Source: Opitutus sp. GAS368 (GTDB lineage Bacteria > Verrucomicrobiota > Verrucomicrobiia > Opitutales > Opitutaceae). Taken from it: 35,058 bases of DNA. A program made the translations under genes and the position numbers. The DNA is taken from assembly GCA_945862035.1 (NCBI GenBank), contig CAMAXB010000002.1, positions 1-35,058 on the forward strand, written 5' to 3'. This document shows positions 1 to 9,048 of the stretch, one piece after another (the first letter of the stretch is position 1; each line of letters opens with the position of its first letter). The notes under the pieces were generated by a model, which had not been told where the DNA came from, made no database searches, and was given only the letters and a program-made list of their open reading frames with translations.

Positions 1-10
1 CAGAGCGCAC

Positions 11-739
11 CTAAAACAACGACGCCTCGGCACGCGTTGCCGCCGCGAGCCGCCAGTCAACCGGCGTGCGCCCGCGTTCAATCAACAGGCGGTTCGTCTC
101 CAGAAAGTGACCGCTGCCGACAAACTTCTTCTCCGGCGGCATCTGGTTCTGCGCCATGGGTGAGGGGTGACTACCCCTCAGCACGGCATGCTTGGTCAAA
201 TCGATGATGGGATCCGCAATCGCCGCCGCCTTGGCGCCCCAGAGCAGAAACACGAGGAACGGGGACTGCGCTTGGGCGTGGAGCAGCACGGCGCGCGTGA
301 AGGCCTCCCACCCGAGATTCGCATGACTGAGCGGTTCACCTGCGCGAACGGTGAGCACCGCGTTGAGCAGCAGCACGCCCTGATCGGCCCAGGCCTCGAG
401 CGACCCGCTGGCCGGTTCGACCCATCCGGGCGTCGTGCGTTTCAGCTCCGCGAAGATCGTCCGGAGCGAGCGGGGAATCTTCACACCGGGCTGAACCGAA
501 AACGACAGCCCATGGGCATTACCCGGCGTCGGGTAAGGATCCTGTCCGAGAATGATCACCTTGGTCGCGGCCGGCGGCACCCTTTCCAGGGCCCGGAACA
601 CATGCTCGGCCGCCGGCAGCACGGGTTCCGTGGCGTAGCGCTGATCGACGACCGCGAGGAGGCGCTCGTAGTCATTCGCGGTGTACTCGCTTGAAAAGAG
701 ACCCTGCCACGGTGAGGGCAGGAGGGGGCGAGATGGCAT
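11..739 (-). CDS. ung: Uracil-DNA glycosylase, family 1
   Basis: GQDPYPTPGNAHGLSFSV water-activating motif, LLLNAVLTVR, and HPSPMAQNQMPP...FVGSGHFLETNRLL C-terminal motif. Confidence 0.95.
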   Translation of the reverse strand: MPSRPLLPSPWQGLFSSEYTANDYERLLAVVDQRYATEPVLPAAEHVFRALERVPPAATKVIILGQDPYPTPGNAHGLSFSVQPGVKIPRSLRTIFAELKRTTPGWVEPASGSLEAWADQGVLLLNAVLTVRAGEPLSHANLGWEAFTRAVLLHAQAQSPFLVFLLWGAKAAAIADPIIDLTKHAVLRGSHPSPMAQNQMPPEKKFVGSGHFLETNRLLIERGRTPVDWRLAAATRAEASLF

Positions 740-816
740 GGTGTAATGAGCTAGTTAGCGGACCACTTCGCGAGGCTACGCCTCCAGCCAGCGCCCCGCG
801 AAGTCGTCCCGGTTCA

Positions 817-1971
817 TCAAACTTCCGTCCCTTCATTGAGCGTGCGCAGGTACTCGGCGTAGCTGAAGACGCGATTGCGGCGGTAGCCGGTGATCTCGCG
901 GGCGATGCCTTGCTCGATCAGCACGGCGAGGGCGGAGTTGGCGGTGGGGGCGGTGAAACCGAATTTGGACATGAGGCGGGGCACCGTGACCACGGGTTGC
1001 TTTTGCAGGATATCATGGAGCTTGATCGCGGACACCCCGCGGCGCCCGAGCGCGTGGAGGCGGGCGCGGTCTTGTTGGAACACCTGAAGGAGCCGACTCG
1101 CTGTCGTCGCGGCCTGGGTCGCAGTTTCCTCGATACCCTGAAGAAAGAAATCCAACCACCCCTCCCAGGAGCCATGGGTGCGCACGCGCTGAAGAAGCTC
1201 GTAGTAGGTGCTGCGATGGGTCTTGAGAAAGAGACTGAGGTAGAGCAACGGTTGCGCGAGCACGTGGTCGTGGCACAGCAGAAGCGTGACCAGCAGCCGC
1301 CCGGTTCGCCCGTTGCCATCGAGAAAGGGATGGATCGTTTCGAATTGCGCATGGGCCAGTCCGGCGCGAATCAGAGCAGGTACCTCCGGATTGTGCAGGA
1401 AGAGTTCGAGCGATCCCATACAGGGAATGACCTGGTCCGGTGGAGGCGGCACGAAGAGTGCGTTGCCCGGTCGTGAGCCACCGATCCAGTTCTGTGAGAT
1501 GCGAAACTCGCCGGGTCGCTTCTCGCTACCGCGCCCCTTGCCGAGCAGCACACCGTGGACTTCCTTGAGCAGACGCAGCGAAAGCGGAAACCCTTCACCC
1601 AGTCGCTTCAGGCCATGCTCCATCGCGGCGACATAGTTGGATACCTCGGTGACATCGTCCAACGGTACGCCAGAAGCGGCGTCATTTTCGAACAGGAGCA
1701 GTTCGGAAAGCGACGATTGGGTGCCTTCGATCTGGGACGAGAGCACCGCTTCTTTGCGAACATAGGAGTAAAGAAATAACTGCGTATCAGGGAGCTGGGC
1801 GGTTACTCCAGAAAGCCGGCCGATCGCGACACCTGCCCGCTCGGCTAGGCGATGAAGCGAAGCATCCCAAATTAAAGGGGGCTGCGGCGGGAGCGGGTTC
1901 GGAACGAACGCGAAGCAGGGTTCACCGACGAAGGAGATGGGTAGCTTGATGCCACTTGGACCTCTATCCAT
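817..1971 (-). CDS. Fic family protein (Fic_N + Fic + C-terminal winged-helix-like region)
   Basis: HPFLDGNGRTGR matches the Fic core motif; N-terminal SSQIEG matches the (S/T)xxxE(G/N) inhibitory motif. Confidence 0.93.
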   Translation of the reverse strand: MDRGPSGIKLPISFVGEPCFAFVPNPLPPQPPLIWDASLHRLAERAGVAIGRLSGVTAQLPDTQLFLYSYVRKEAVLSSQIEGTQSSLSELLLFENDAASGVPLDDVTEVSNYVAAMEHGLKRLGEGFPLSLRLLKEVHGVLLGKGRGSEKRPGEFRISQNWIGGSRPGNALFVPPPPDQVIPCMGSLELFLHNPEVPALIRAGLAHAQFETIHPFLDGNGRTGRLLVTLLLCHDHVLAQPLLYLSLFLKTHRSTYYELLQRVRTHGSWEGWLDFFLQGIEETATQAATTASRLLQVFQQDRARLHALGRRGVSAIKLHDILQKQPVVTVPRLMSKFGFTAPTANSALAVLIEQGIAREITGYRRNRVFSYAEYLRTLNEGTEV

Positions 1972-2023
1972 AATTAAAGAAAAGCCATAATCCTTTAATA
2001 AGAGAATCCTTAGTTAAAGAAAT
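1968..2023 (-). promoter_or_regulatory. AT-rich Fic upstream region with repeated TTAAAG-type elements
   Basis: CCATAATTAAAGAAAA (1968-1983) and CCTTAGTTAAAGAAAT (2008-2023) match at 13/16 positions; related CCTTTAATAAGAGAAT at 1992-2007. Confidence 0.4.
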
Positions 2024-2116
2024 CGCGCGGAATTTTCTTAACGGAGAGAGTAACGAAAGAAAATTTGCGACTAAAGCCTTAAATTGGCAATAATCGCATG
2101 AGTCTGTCGCGTTGCA

Positions 2117-2737
2117 TCACGCCTCCAGCCAGCGCCCGCGGAAGTCGGCGCGGTCGACGGGCCAGGCCTTCCAGGGCTGGGCACGGACACGGGCGGCGGT
2201 GAGAAGATTGTGGCAGACGACGCCCAGATCGGAGCGGCTCCAGAAATCCCGGGCGGCCGCGGGGTCCTGCGCCGCCGCAAGCAAGGCAGCGCGAGAGAGG
2301 ACCAGGCCGCTCATCGGTGGGAGGCCGCAGCCGAGTGTCACGAGTACGCCCTGCAGGCGGGACAGCACGGCCTTGCCGCCGACGCTGTGCTCCGTGACCA
2401 CCACGGCGGCCGGTTTACCCAGCCACGCCGAGGTGCCCTCCAAGGGCGTGGCCATTTCGAGGAATTGCTGGAGCACGCTGCTCCAGCCGTCCCAGTGCGT
2501 GCCAGTGCCAAAGAGGAATCCGTCTGCTCGCGCCAGTGCCTCCACGAGCGCGGGTGGCAGGTCGCCGCGTAGGGCCCCGCCGGCGGGCGTGTCAGCGAAT
2601 GCCTCGGCGCGCGTGAGGGTCTCGACTGCCGCGTTACGCACCAGCCGCCGCCGCGCGGCGGCGAGGGCCGCGGCCGTGTTGCCGCCGTTCCCGGCCAGCG
2701 CGCCGTTGAGCAACAGCAGGCGCGGGCGACGGGGCAT
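2117..2737 (-). CDS. Flavodoxin-fold NAD(P)H-dependent FMN reductase-like protein
   Basis: RPRLLLLNGALAGNGGNT, then GFLFGTGTHWDGWSSVLQQFLE and LGKPAAVVVTEHSVGGK; start placed at internal Met (2735-2737) because the longer ORF overlaps glyS. Confidence 0.65.
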   Translation of the reverse strand: MPRRPRLLLLNGALAGNGGNTAAALAAARRRLVRNAAVETLTRAEAFADTPAGGALRGDLPPALVEALARADGFLFGTGTHWDGWSSVLQQFLEMATPLEGTSAWLGKPAAVVVTEHSVGGKAVLSRLQGVLVTLGCGLPPMSGLVLSRAALLAAAQDPAAARDFWSRSDLGVVCHNLLTAARVRAQPWKAWPVDRADFRGRWLEA

Positions 2738-2756
2738 GACGGGTGAGGCCGAGGCC

Positions 2757-4283
2757 TCAGTACACGTGCTCGGCGAGCAGCGCGAGGAGCTCCGTCTCGG
2801 TGATGCGGCGCTGCGCCATCGAATCGCGCTCGCGGAGGGTGAACGTGTCGCCCTCCTTCTCAACCGTGTCGAAGTCGATCGTCACGCACCAGGGCGTGCC
2901 GGCCTCGTCCTGGCGGCGGTAGCGCTTGCCGATCGCGCCGCCGTCGTCGTACTGCACGGCGTAGTTGCGCTTCAGCTTCGTGTAGAGCGCCTTGGCGCGG
3001 TTGGTCAGCGCCTCCTTGTTCTTGAGCAGGGGCAGGATGGCGACCTTGACCGGCGCGATGCGCGGCGAGAGGCGCAGCACGGTGCGCTTCTCCACATTGC
3101 CCTTCTCATCGGTGACATCCTCCTCTGCGTAGCCGGCGCAGAGCACGGCGAGGAAGATGCGGTCGACGCCGACCGCGGGCTCGATCACGTGCGGGACGAA
3201 TTTCTTCTTCGTCGTCTCGTCGAAAATCTCCTGCGGCTTGCCGCTCGCGTTGGCGTGCTGCGTGAGGTCGTAGCTGCCGCGGGCCGCGATGCCCCACAGC
3301 TCCTGTACGCCGAACGGGTACTTGAACATGATGTCCACCGTGCCGCGCGAGTAGAACGCCAGTTTTTCCTTCGGGTGAGCGTAGAGCGAGAGGTGCGACT
3401 CTGGCAGGCCGACCGAGATCAGCCATTGGCGGCACCACTCGATCCACTCCTGATGGCACTGCGACCAGTCGGCGTCCTCGTGGATGAAGTACTCCATCTC
3501 CATCTGCTCGAACTCACGCGAGCGGAAGATGTAGTTGCGCGGCGTGATCTCGTTGCGGAACGACTTGCCGATCTGCGCGATGCCGAAGGGCAGCTTCACG
3601 CGGGTCGTATCGATCACATTCTTGAAGTCGACGAACATGCCCTGCGCCGTCTCGGGCCGCAGGTAGGCGACGGACGAGCCGTCGGTCATCGCGCCGACAT
3701 TCGTCTGGAACATCATATTGAACGAACGCGGCTCGGTCAGGCTGCCCGGCTCGCCCGTAGCGGGGGAGGGGATCAGCGCGATCTCGTCGGGTTGCGCCTC
3801 GGTCATGTCGCGGATCGCGACCGGCAGAAGCGTGCCCTGGATGCCCTTCTTGCGCTTGAAGCTCTCGGCCGCAGCCTGCAGGTCCTCGGCGGTCTTCTCG
3901 CTCTCGAGCGCGGACACGTAGCCGACCGTCTTGCCGTCGATCACCACCGGCGCGAAGAACAGCTGGTCGGCGCGGTAGCGCTGCTTGCTCACCTTGCAGT
4001 CGACCAGCGGGTCGGTGAAACCGGCCACATGGCCCGACGCCTCCCACACCTTCGGGTGCATGATGATCGAGGTCTCGATGCCCACGACATCGTCGCGCCG
4101 GCGGACCATGTCATTCCACCAGCAGTCGCGGATGTTCTTCTTGAGCTCCACGCCGAGCGGACCGTAGTCGAAGAAACCGTTGAAACCGCCGTAGATCTCC
4201 GACGACGGGTAAACAAAGCCGCGGCGCTTCGCGAGCGACACAATGGCTTCCATCTGGTTTTCGGGGGCGGGCGTCGTGGACAT
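2757..4283 (-). CDS. glyS: Glycyl-tRNA synthetase, class II dimeric type
   Basis: RRGFVYPSSEIYGGFNGFFDYGPLGVELKKNI, PETAQGMFVDFKNV, FRNEITPRNYIFRSREFEQMEMEYF; start at MSTTPAPENQ. Confidence 0.97.
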   Translation of the reverse strand: MSTTPAPENQMEAIVSLAKRRGFVYPSSEIYGGFNGFFDYGPLGVELKKNIRDCWWNDMVRRRDDVVGIETSIIMHPKVWEASGHVAGFTDPLVDCKVSKQRYRADQLFFAPVVIDGKTVGYVSALESEKTAEDLQAAAESFKRKKGIQGTLLPVAIRDMTEAQPDEIALIPSPATGEPGSLTEPRSFNMMFQTNVGAMTDGSSVAYLRPETAQGMFVDFKNVIDTTRVKLPFGIAQIGKSFRNEITPRNYIFRSREFEQMEMEYFIHEDADWSQCHQEWIEWCRQWLISVGLPESHLSLYAHPKEKLAFYSRGTVDIMFKYPFGVQELWGIAARGSYDLTQHANASGKPQEIFDETTKKKFVPHVIEPAVGVDRIFLAVLCAGYAEEDVTDEKGNVEKRTVLRLSPRIAPVKVAILPLLKNKEALTNRAKALYTKLKRNYAVQYDDGGAIGKRYRRQDEAGTPWCVTIDFDTVEKEGDTFTLRERDSMAQRRITETELLALLAEHVY

Positions 4284-4478
4284 AAGGGCCAAGAGATAGC
4301 CCGTCCCGCCGGTGGGGGTCAATTCCGGGATGGGCCCCCTGGGCTCGATTCGAGATTTCAAATTTCCGATGAGGAGGCTGATTCCGGCGGTTGAAGGTGG
4401 AGCGGCTTGCCCTCAAGACGCTGGATCGAATCGCTTGACGCAACCGTCCGAGCCAACGCGTTGAGGGCTGTATGGACC

Positions 4479-4521
4479 GGAGACATGGGTGACACATTGA
4501 CGGGGACATGGGTAACACTTT
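4479..4521. repeat. Imperfect tandem GGRGACATGGGTRACAC repeats, possible IS481-like terminal-repeat relic
   Basis: GGAGACATGGGTGACACATT (4479-4498) and GGGGACATGGGTAACACTT (4502-4520); inverted cognate CAAGTGTTACCCTTGTCC at 32883-32900. Confidence 0.45.
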
Positions 4522-4615
4522 GGGGATGCCTCCTTCGCCAAGGCTACCGCTACGAGGCCGGCCCGACCTGCTTTCCACGTTTGCGCCGCGCGGCGAGAGT
4601 TCGTAGGGTGCAGGC

Positions 4616-5287
4616 ATGCTGTTCCGTCTGGTCCGTACCAGCCTTCTGTTGGCCTTATTCGCCGGCGCCGGGTTTGCCGCCGAGACCGCCCCGGCGCCGA
4701 CGGTTTTTGCGTTGGCCGAACTCGATGAGGCCCCGGTCGTTTCCGCCCAGGTTTCTCCGACGTACCCACCCAATCTCAAGGCTTTGCGCGTGCCCGATGC
4801 GGTGACGCTCATCTTCGTGGTCGACGCGACGGGCGCGGTGCGCGACGTGCAGGTGGTCGAGCCCGGCCAGCCCGACTGCGATGCGGCGGCGGTGGCGGCG
4901 GTCTCGCGCTGGGTGTACCAACCGGGCCGCAAGGCCGGCCAGCCTGTCGCGGTGCGAATGCAGCAGAGGGTCGCGTTTGGCTTCGATGACTCGGCGCTTT
5001 TTGATGTCGACCAGCTCGATCGTGCCCCGATGGTGCGTTACCAGGCCAAGCCCGAGTACCCGCCCGATCTCCGTCGGCGCGGCATCGGCGGCGAGGTGAT
5101 CGTCGAGCTCATCGTCGACGAGCGCGGCATCGCCCGCCGCGTGAAGGCCGTCAGCGCCCCCCATACCGCCCTCGGGGAAGCGGCGGAGAATGCGATCGGC
5201 CAGTGGACCTTTTTTCCCGGTATGAAAGCCGGCCGCGCCGTCGCCACCCGCCTCGCCGTCCCCGTCATGTTCGGCGCTAGACCGTAG
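4616..5287 (+). CDS. Secreted protein with two TonB C-terminal-like domains
   Basis: Signal peptide; two YPPxLxxxxxxGxVxxxxxVDxxGxxxxVxVxx...A...W.F.PgxkaGxPV repeats. Confidence 0.82.
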   Translation: MLFRLVRTSLLLALFAGAGFAAETAPAPTVFALAELDEAPVVSAQVSPTYPPNLKALRVPDAVTLIFVVDATGAVRDVQVVEPGQPDCDAAAVAAVSRWVYQPGRKAGQPVAVRMQQRVAFGFDDSALFDVDQLDRAPMVRYQAKPEYPPDLRRRGIGGEVIVELIVDERGIARRVKAVSAPHTALGEAAENAIGQWTFFPGMKAGRAVATRLAVPVMFGARP

Positions 5288-5384
5288 TGGGTCGAAGAAA
5301 CCTGAGACCTGAGACCTAAAACCGGAGTTGCCAGAGGGGCAAAAAATCCGCCGCGGCGGACGCCCGACATCCGATCAAGGTGGT

Positions 5385-5430
5385 GGGAGCATCCTGCTCC
5401 CGTTGTTCGGATCGGGGGCTGGAAGCCCCC
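5385..5430. repeat. Tandem REP-like hairpins with trinucleotide loops
   Basis: GGGAGCA-TCC-TGCTCCC (5385-5401) and GGGGGCT-GGA-AGCCCCC (5414-5430), perfect arms. Confidence 0.6.
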
Positions 5431-5537
5431 GCCACTTTAAGCAGGGATTCAGGAACTCAGGGCTCGCGTTTCAGGTTTCCTAATCCGCGCTTCCCCGCAC
5501 GGTTGACCCGGCGGGGCGGGGGGAGTGCAGTGGCGGC

Positions 5538-5999
5538 ATGAAGGTCATGTTCACCCCCAAGGAGTACGCCAAGCTGCTGGAGCTGGTTCATCTGGGTCTG
5601 CACGCCGTCGCGGGTCGGCAGGGCTTCGACCCACCCGCGGCGCAACGCTATGCCGAGCTCGAGCAAAAGCTGTTCGAACTCGCCACGCCCCTCGGCTGCG
5701 CGGCTCTCGTCACGATCGGGAGCGATGGCCGCCTCGCGCCGTCGGACCAGCTGCTCGACGACAAGCGGCTCCAGAAAACCCAGTCCGAGTACGACAATGA
5801 CACGTTCTGGCACGAGCTGGTGACGCGCCTCGCCGACCGCGACCTCGCCGCCGAGCAGGCCAAGCAATCGCTCGCGGACACCGGGGCCCCGGCAATCGAC
5901 GCCGATGCGCGGCTGCGTCAGATCGAGGACGTGTACTGGGACGAGTTTGAGAAAAATGACCTCGCGAATGTGCTCTTGCTGCGCGGCGGCCGCGGATGA
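5538..5999 (+). CDS. Hypothetical protein
   Basis: 153-aa ORF with ATG start; no family recognised. Confidence 0.6.
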   Translation: MKVMFTPKEYAKLLELVHLGLHAVAGRQGFDPPAAQRYAELEQKLFELATPLGCAALVTIGSDGRLAPSDQLLDDKRLQKTQSEYDNDTFWHELVTRLADRDLAAEQAKQSLADTGAPAIDADARLRQIEDVYWDEFEKNDLANVLLLRGGRG

Positions 6000-6020
6000 C
6001 GGTAACGAACCTCGATCCGT

Positions 6021-6188
6021 TTTTACCACGGATGGACACGGATTCACACGGATACGAACCGAACAATCGGTAAAGGGCCTGGACTCCACGGCAGTCTGCT
6101 CGTGCTGCTGAAACCGTGTGAATCCGTGGTTAAAAAACTCCGTTCATCAATCATCAGTCGGGTCTTTTCGTGTCCATTCGTGGTTAAT
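6021..6188. repeat. Inverted-repeat element of ACCACGGATGGACACGGATTCACACGG type
   Basis: CGGATTCACACGG-type arm at 6021-6052 against CCGTGTGAATCCGTGGTTAAAA at 6114-6135 and GTGTCCATTCGTGGTTAA at 6171-6188. Confidence 0.55.
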
Positions 6189-6248
6189 CCGTTTGGGGCC
6201 CGCGGCCGGTTGACCTTCGGCGGCTTCATTGCACGCTGGTGCATCCCC

Positions 6249-7340
6249 ATGACGTCGCCGCTCCTGCGTCTCGCGCTGTGTCTGTTTTCCCTGGCGTGCC
6301 TGTCGATTCCCGATGCCCGTGCGGCGGTGGCCTCCAAAGATCGACCAGCCCAGCTTTTCCGTCAGCGGCCCCCGATCCATCCGGATTCGATCGCCAACTT
6401 CCGCGTGCGGGGTGAGGTCAGGGTCACGTTCGACGTCGGTGCGGATGGGACGGTTTCAAATGTCCGCGCGGGCTATGCCACGCACCCTGACTTTATCGCG
6501 CCGGCCATTGCCGCGGTGCTGGAGTGGCGCTACCGGCCGGCCTTGCGGGACGGCCAGCCCGTTCCGATGTATGACCAGAAGGCGAACGTGATTTCCGATG
6601 TCGTGGTGCTGGGTGGGCCCGCGTTCTCGATTCCGCCGCGCGGCTCCGACTTGCTGCCCCCGGCGTTCCGCTATGATGAGCCGCCGTCGATCAGGATAAT
6701 GATGCCGGTGGTGTACCCCTACGAGATTCTGGCCGGCGGCCTGCCCGGGCGGGCGAGCGTGGCGTTTGCGGTCGGACCGGATGGGCGCGTCGAGGACGTT
6801 TCGGTGGTGCGCGCCACGCATCCCGATTTTGGCGAGGCGCTGGCGGCCGCGATGGAGTCATGGGAGTTCGAACCGGCGCGCTACGCCGGCCAGCCCTTCG
6901 CGGCGCTGCTGGCCCGGTCCCTCGATTTTAATCCGGAGGGAAAGGACATGCCCGTCAACGAGACCACGCGCCGACTCCTTTTTGAGAGCCGCAAGCCGAA
7001 TCCTGTATTTGTCGACGTGGCGGACCTGGATGAAATGCCGGCCACGCGCTTCGGCGCAACGCCCCGCTACCCGGGCCGCATGGGTGGCGAGGCGGGCCGA
7101 GCCGAGATCGAGTTCATCATCGACCGCACGGGCCGCGTGCACCTCCCACGCATCGTCTCCGCGTCGGCGCCACCCTTCGGCTGGGCCGCGGTGACGGCGG
7201 CGGCCCAGTGGGAATTCTCCCCTCCGCGCAAGGGAGGCCAGCCGGTCGATGCGCGGATGCGCGTGCCCGTCGATTTTCCGGCCCAGCCGCGCTCCACCCT
7301 CACCGTGATTCCCGCCGCTCCGATCGCGCCGGCGCCCTGA
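6249..7340 (+). CDS. Secreted protein with three TonB C-terminal-like domains
   Basis: Signal peptide after Met at 6249; three repeats with YP...G.A.V.F.V...G.V..........FG.A...A...W.F.PA. Confidence 0.8.
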   Translation: MTSPLLRLALCLFSLACLSIPDARAAVASKDRPAQLFRQRPPIHPDSIANFRVRGEVRVTFDVGADGTVSNVRAGYATHPDFIAPAIAAVLEWRYRPALRDGQPVPMYDQKANVISDVVVLGGPAFSIPPRGSDLLPPAFRYDEPPSIRIMMPVVYPYEILAGGLPGRASVAFAVGPDGRVEDVSVVRATHPDFGEALAAAMESWEFEPARYAGQPFAALLARSLDFNPEGKDMPVNETTRRLLFESRKPNPVFVDVADLDEMPATRFGATPRYPGRMGGEAGRAEIEFIIDRTGRVHLPRIVSASAPPFGWAAVTAAAQWEFSPPRKGGQPVDARMRVPVDFPAQPRSTLTVIPAAPIAPAP

Positions 7341-7449
7341 GCGCTGGCGCGCCGGGAGCGTCGGCGGCGAGGAAGCGGAATCCGCGCGCAGGCCGATTCT
7401 CGCGCGCTCGCCCGTTGACCTTTGGCCGAAGGCGTGCACCGTTGGCGGC

Positions 7450-8580
7450 GTGATGCCGCTCGTGTTGCGTTGCGTGCCCCTGCTCTTGGTTGCCGCGCTG
7501 GCGGCCCCGGCCCTGTCGGCGCAGTCCAAGGCCGCCGCCGCTCCTGCCAACCGCGAGGCTGTCCCGTTTCAGCAGAGCCGCCCCGCCTATCCCGAGTCGC
7601 TCCGTACCTATCGAATCCGTGGTGAGGTCCGGCTCGCCTACGACATCGACGCGGAGGGGTATGTGCAGAATCTGCGCGCCACGTATGCGACGCACCCCGA
7701 TTTCCTGCAGCCCGCCCTCGACGTGGCGAAGGGCTGGCGCTTCCGCCCCGCCCGCAAGGACGGAAAGCCGGTGTCCTCAAGTCGCGAGGAGTCGGTCTTC
7801 ACCGACGTTCTCACCCCGGGCTTGGAGGCCTTCGAAATTCCTGCCGTGGCGGTCAAGGACCTGCCGGAATCCCTGCGTTATGACCGGCCGCCGTCGATTC
7901 GCACGCTGGTGCCGGTGGTCTATCCTTATGAGCAATTGCTCGCGAACAAGCGCGGCGCGGCGCAGGTGGCGTTGATCATCGCCCCGGACGGATTGACGCG
8001 TGAGCTCCGGGTGCGCGCCGCCTCGGAACCTGCCTTCGGCCTGGCGCTGGCGGCGGCGATGGAGGCCTGGGAGTTCGAACCGGCGGTCAAGAACGGCGCG
8101 CCCAGCGGTGCGATCCTGACCCGGGGCCAGGAGTTCAAGGTGGATGGTGAAGACCGGCTGGTCAGCGACGGCACCCGCCGGCTGCTGCGGATCCTTTCCT
8201 CCGAAAATCCCGCCATTGTTGATCTCTCCGCGCTCGACGCCTCACCCGAGCCACTGGAGCGCGTTCCGCCGGTGTTTCCGCAGAAGCATGCCGGCAAGGA
8301 TGGCACCACGGAAGTTGAATTCATCATCGATCGCGAGGGCGTGGTCCACCTGCCTCGTATTGTGTCGGCCAGCGAGCCGGAGTTTGGCTGGTCCGCCGCC
8401 ACGGCCGTGGTCCGCTGGAGATTCGCGCCGCCCATCAAGGCGGGGGAGCCGGTGGACGCGCGGGTGCGCGTGCAACTTGATTTTCGTGCCGCCGAACCGG
8501 CGCCGGCGGCCGAAACCCCGCCGACCCCGACCGACCCTTCCTCCCCGGCGCCGGCGGCCGGGTCCCCACCCCCGGCCTGA
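7450..8580 (+). CDS. Secreted protein with three TonB C-terminal-like domains, paralogue of 6249..7340
   Basis: SLRYDRPPSIRTLVPVVYPYEQLLA matches AFRYDEPPSIRIMMPVVYPYEILA of the neighbour; same three-repeat layout. Confidence 0.82.
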   Translation: MMPLVLRCVPLLLVAALAAPALSAQSKAAAAPANREAVPFQQSRPAYPESLRTYRIRGEVRLAYDIDAEGYVQNLRATYATHPDFLQPALDVAKGWRFRPARKDGKPVSSSREESVFTDVLTPGLEAFEIPAVAVKDLPESLRYDRPPSIRTLVPVVYPYEQLLANKRGAAQVALIIAPDGLTRELRVRAASEPAFGLALAAAMEAWEFEPAVKNGAPSGAILTRGQEFKVDGEDRLVSDGTRRLLRILSSENPAIVDLSALDASPEPLERVPPVFPQKHAGKDGTTEVEFIIDREGVVHLPRIVSASEPEFGWSAATAVVRWRFAPPIKAGEPVDARVRVQLDFRAAEPAPAAETPPTPTDPSSPAPAAGSPPPA

Positions 8581-8637
8581 GTCGCCCGCGATGATTGGCC
8601 GGATCCCTGCTTCACCTGCGACCGGCCTTCACTCGCG

Positions 8638-9048
8638 ATGACCACCAACGTTCTTGTCCCGCTGCCCGGCTTTGTGCTGCCCCCGGATTTGCCCTGGCGG
8701 ATCCGTTTCATTGAACAGGTGGAGGACCACCTCCGGACCATGCAGGCGCAGGGGCACTTCCGCCCACCCCGCTTCTTTGGTTACTATTTCCGCGATGGTA
8801 ACCCGGTGGCGGTCAGCGGGAACTGGACAGTCGCGCTCGAACCCGACCCGGTGCTTTCGCCCGTTCCGCGCGACCTTGATCGCCTCACCTGCGGCCAGTT
8901 TCCAATCACGGCGCAGGCCGGCGAGGATCCTGCGTACCTCCTGATCCATGATCGCCGGGACGGTGCCTGCTGGCTGTGGGGCTTCAGTTACGGGTTTCGT
9001 TTTGTCACGGCCACGGATCCGCTCCTGACCGACGACAGCGGGACGTAG
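8638..9048 (+). CDS. Hypothetical protein
   Basis: 136-aa ORF, ATG start shortly after the upstream TonB-domain gene; no family recognised. Confidence 0.6.
   Translation: MTTNVLVPLPGFVLPPDLPWRIRFIEQVEDHLRTMQAQGHFRPPRFFGYYFRDGNPVAVSGNWTVALEPDPVLSPVPRDLDRLTCGQFPITAQAGEDPAYLLIHDRRDGACWLWGFSYGFRFVTATDPLLTDDSGT

Noticed and set aside
2112-4394. 760-aa plus-strand ORF
   Set aside because: Antisense to the clear glycyl-tRNA synthetase gene; Arg/Ala/Val-rich composition typical of high-GC shadow ORFs.
6222-6237. CGGCGGCTTCATTGCA as a sigma-54 promoter for the 6249 gene
   Set aside because: -24 box is poor beyond GGC, it lies almost on the start codon, and no GTTG/CAAC dyad is upstream.
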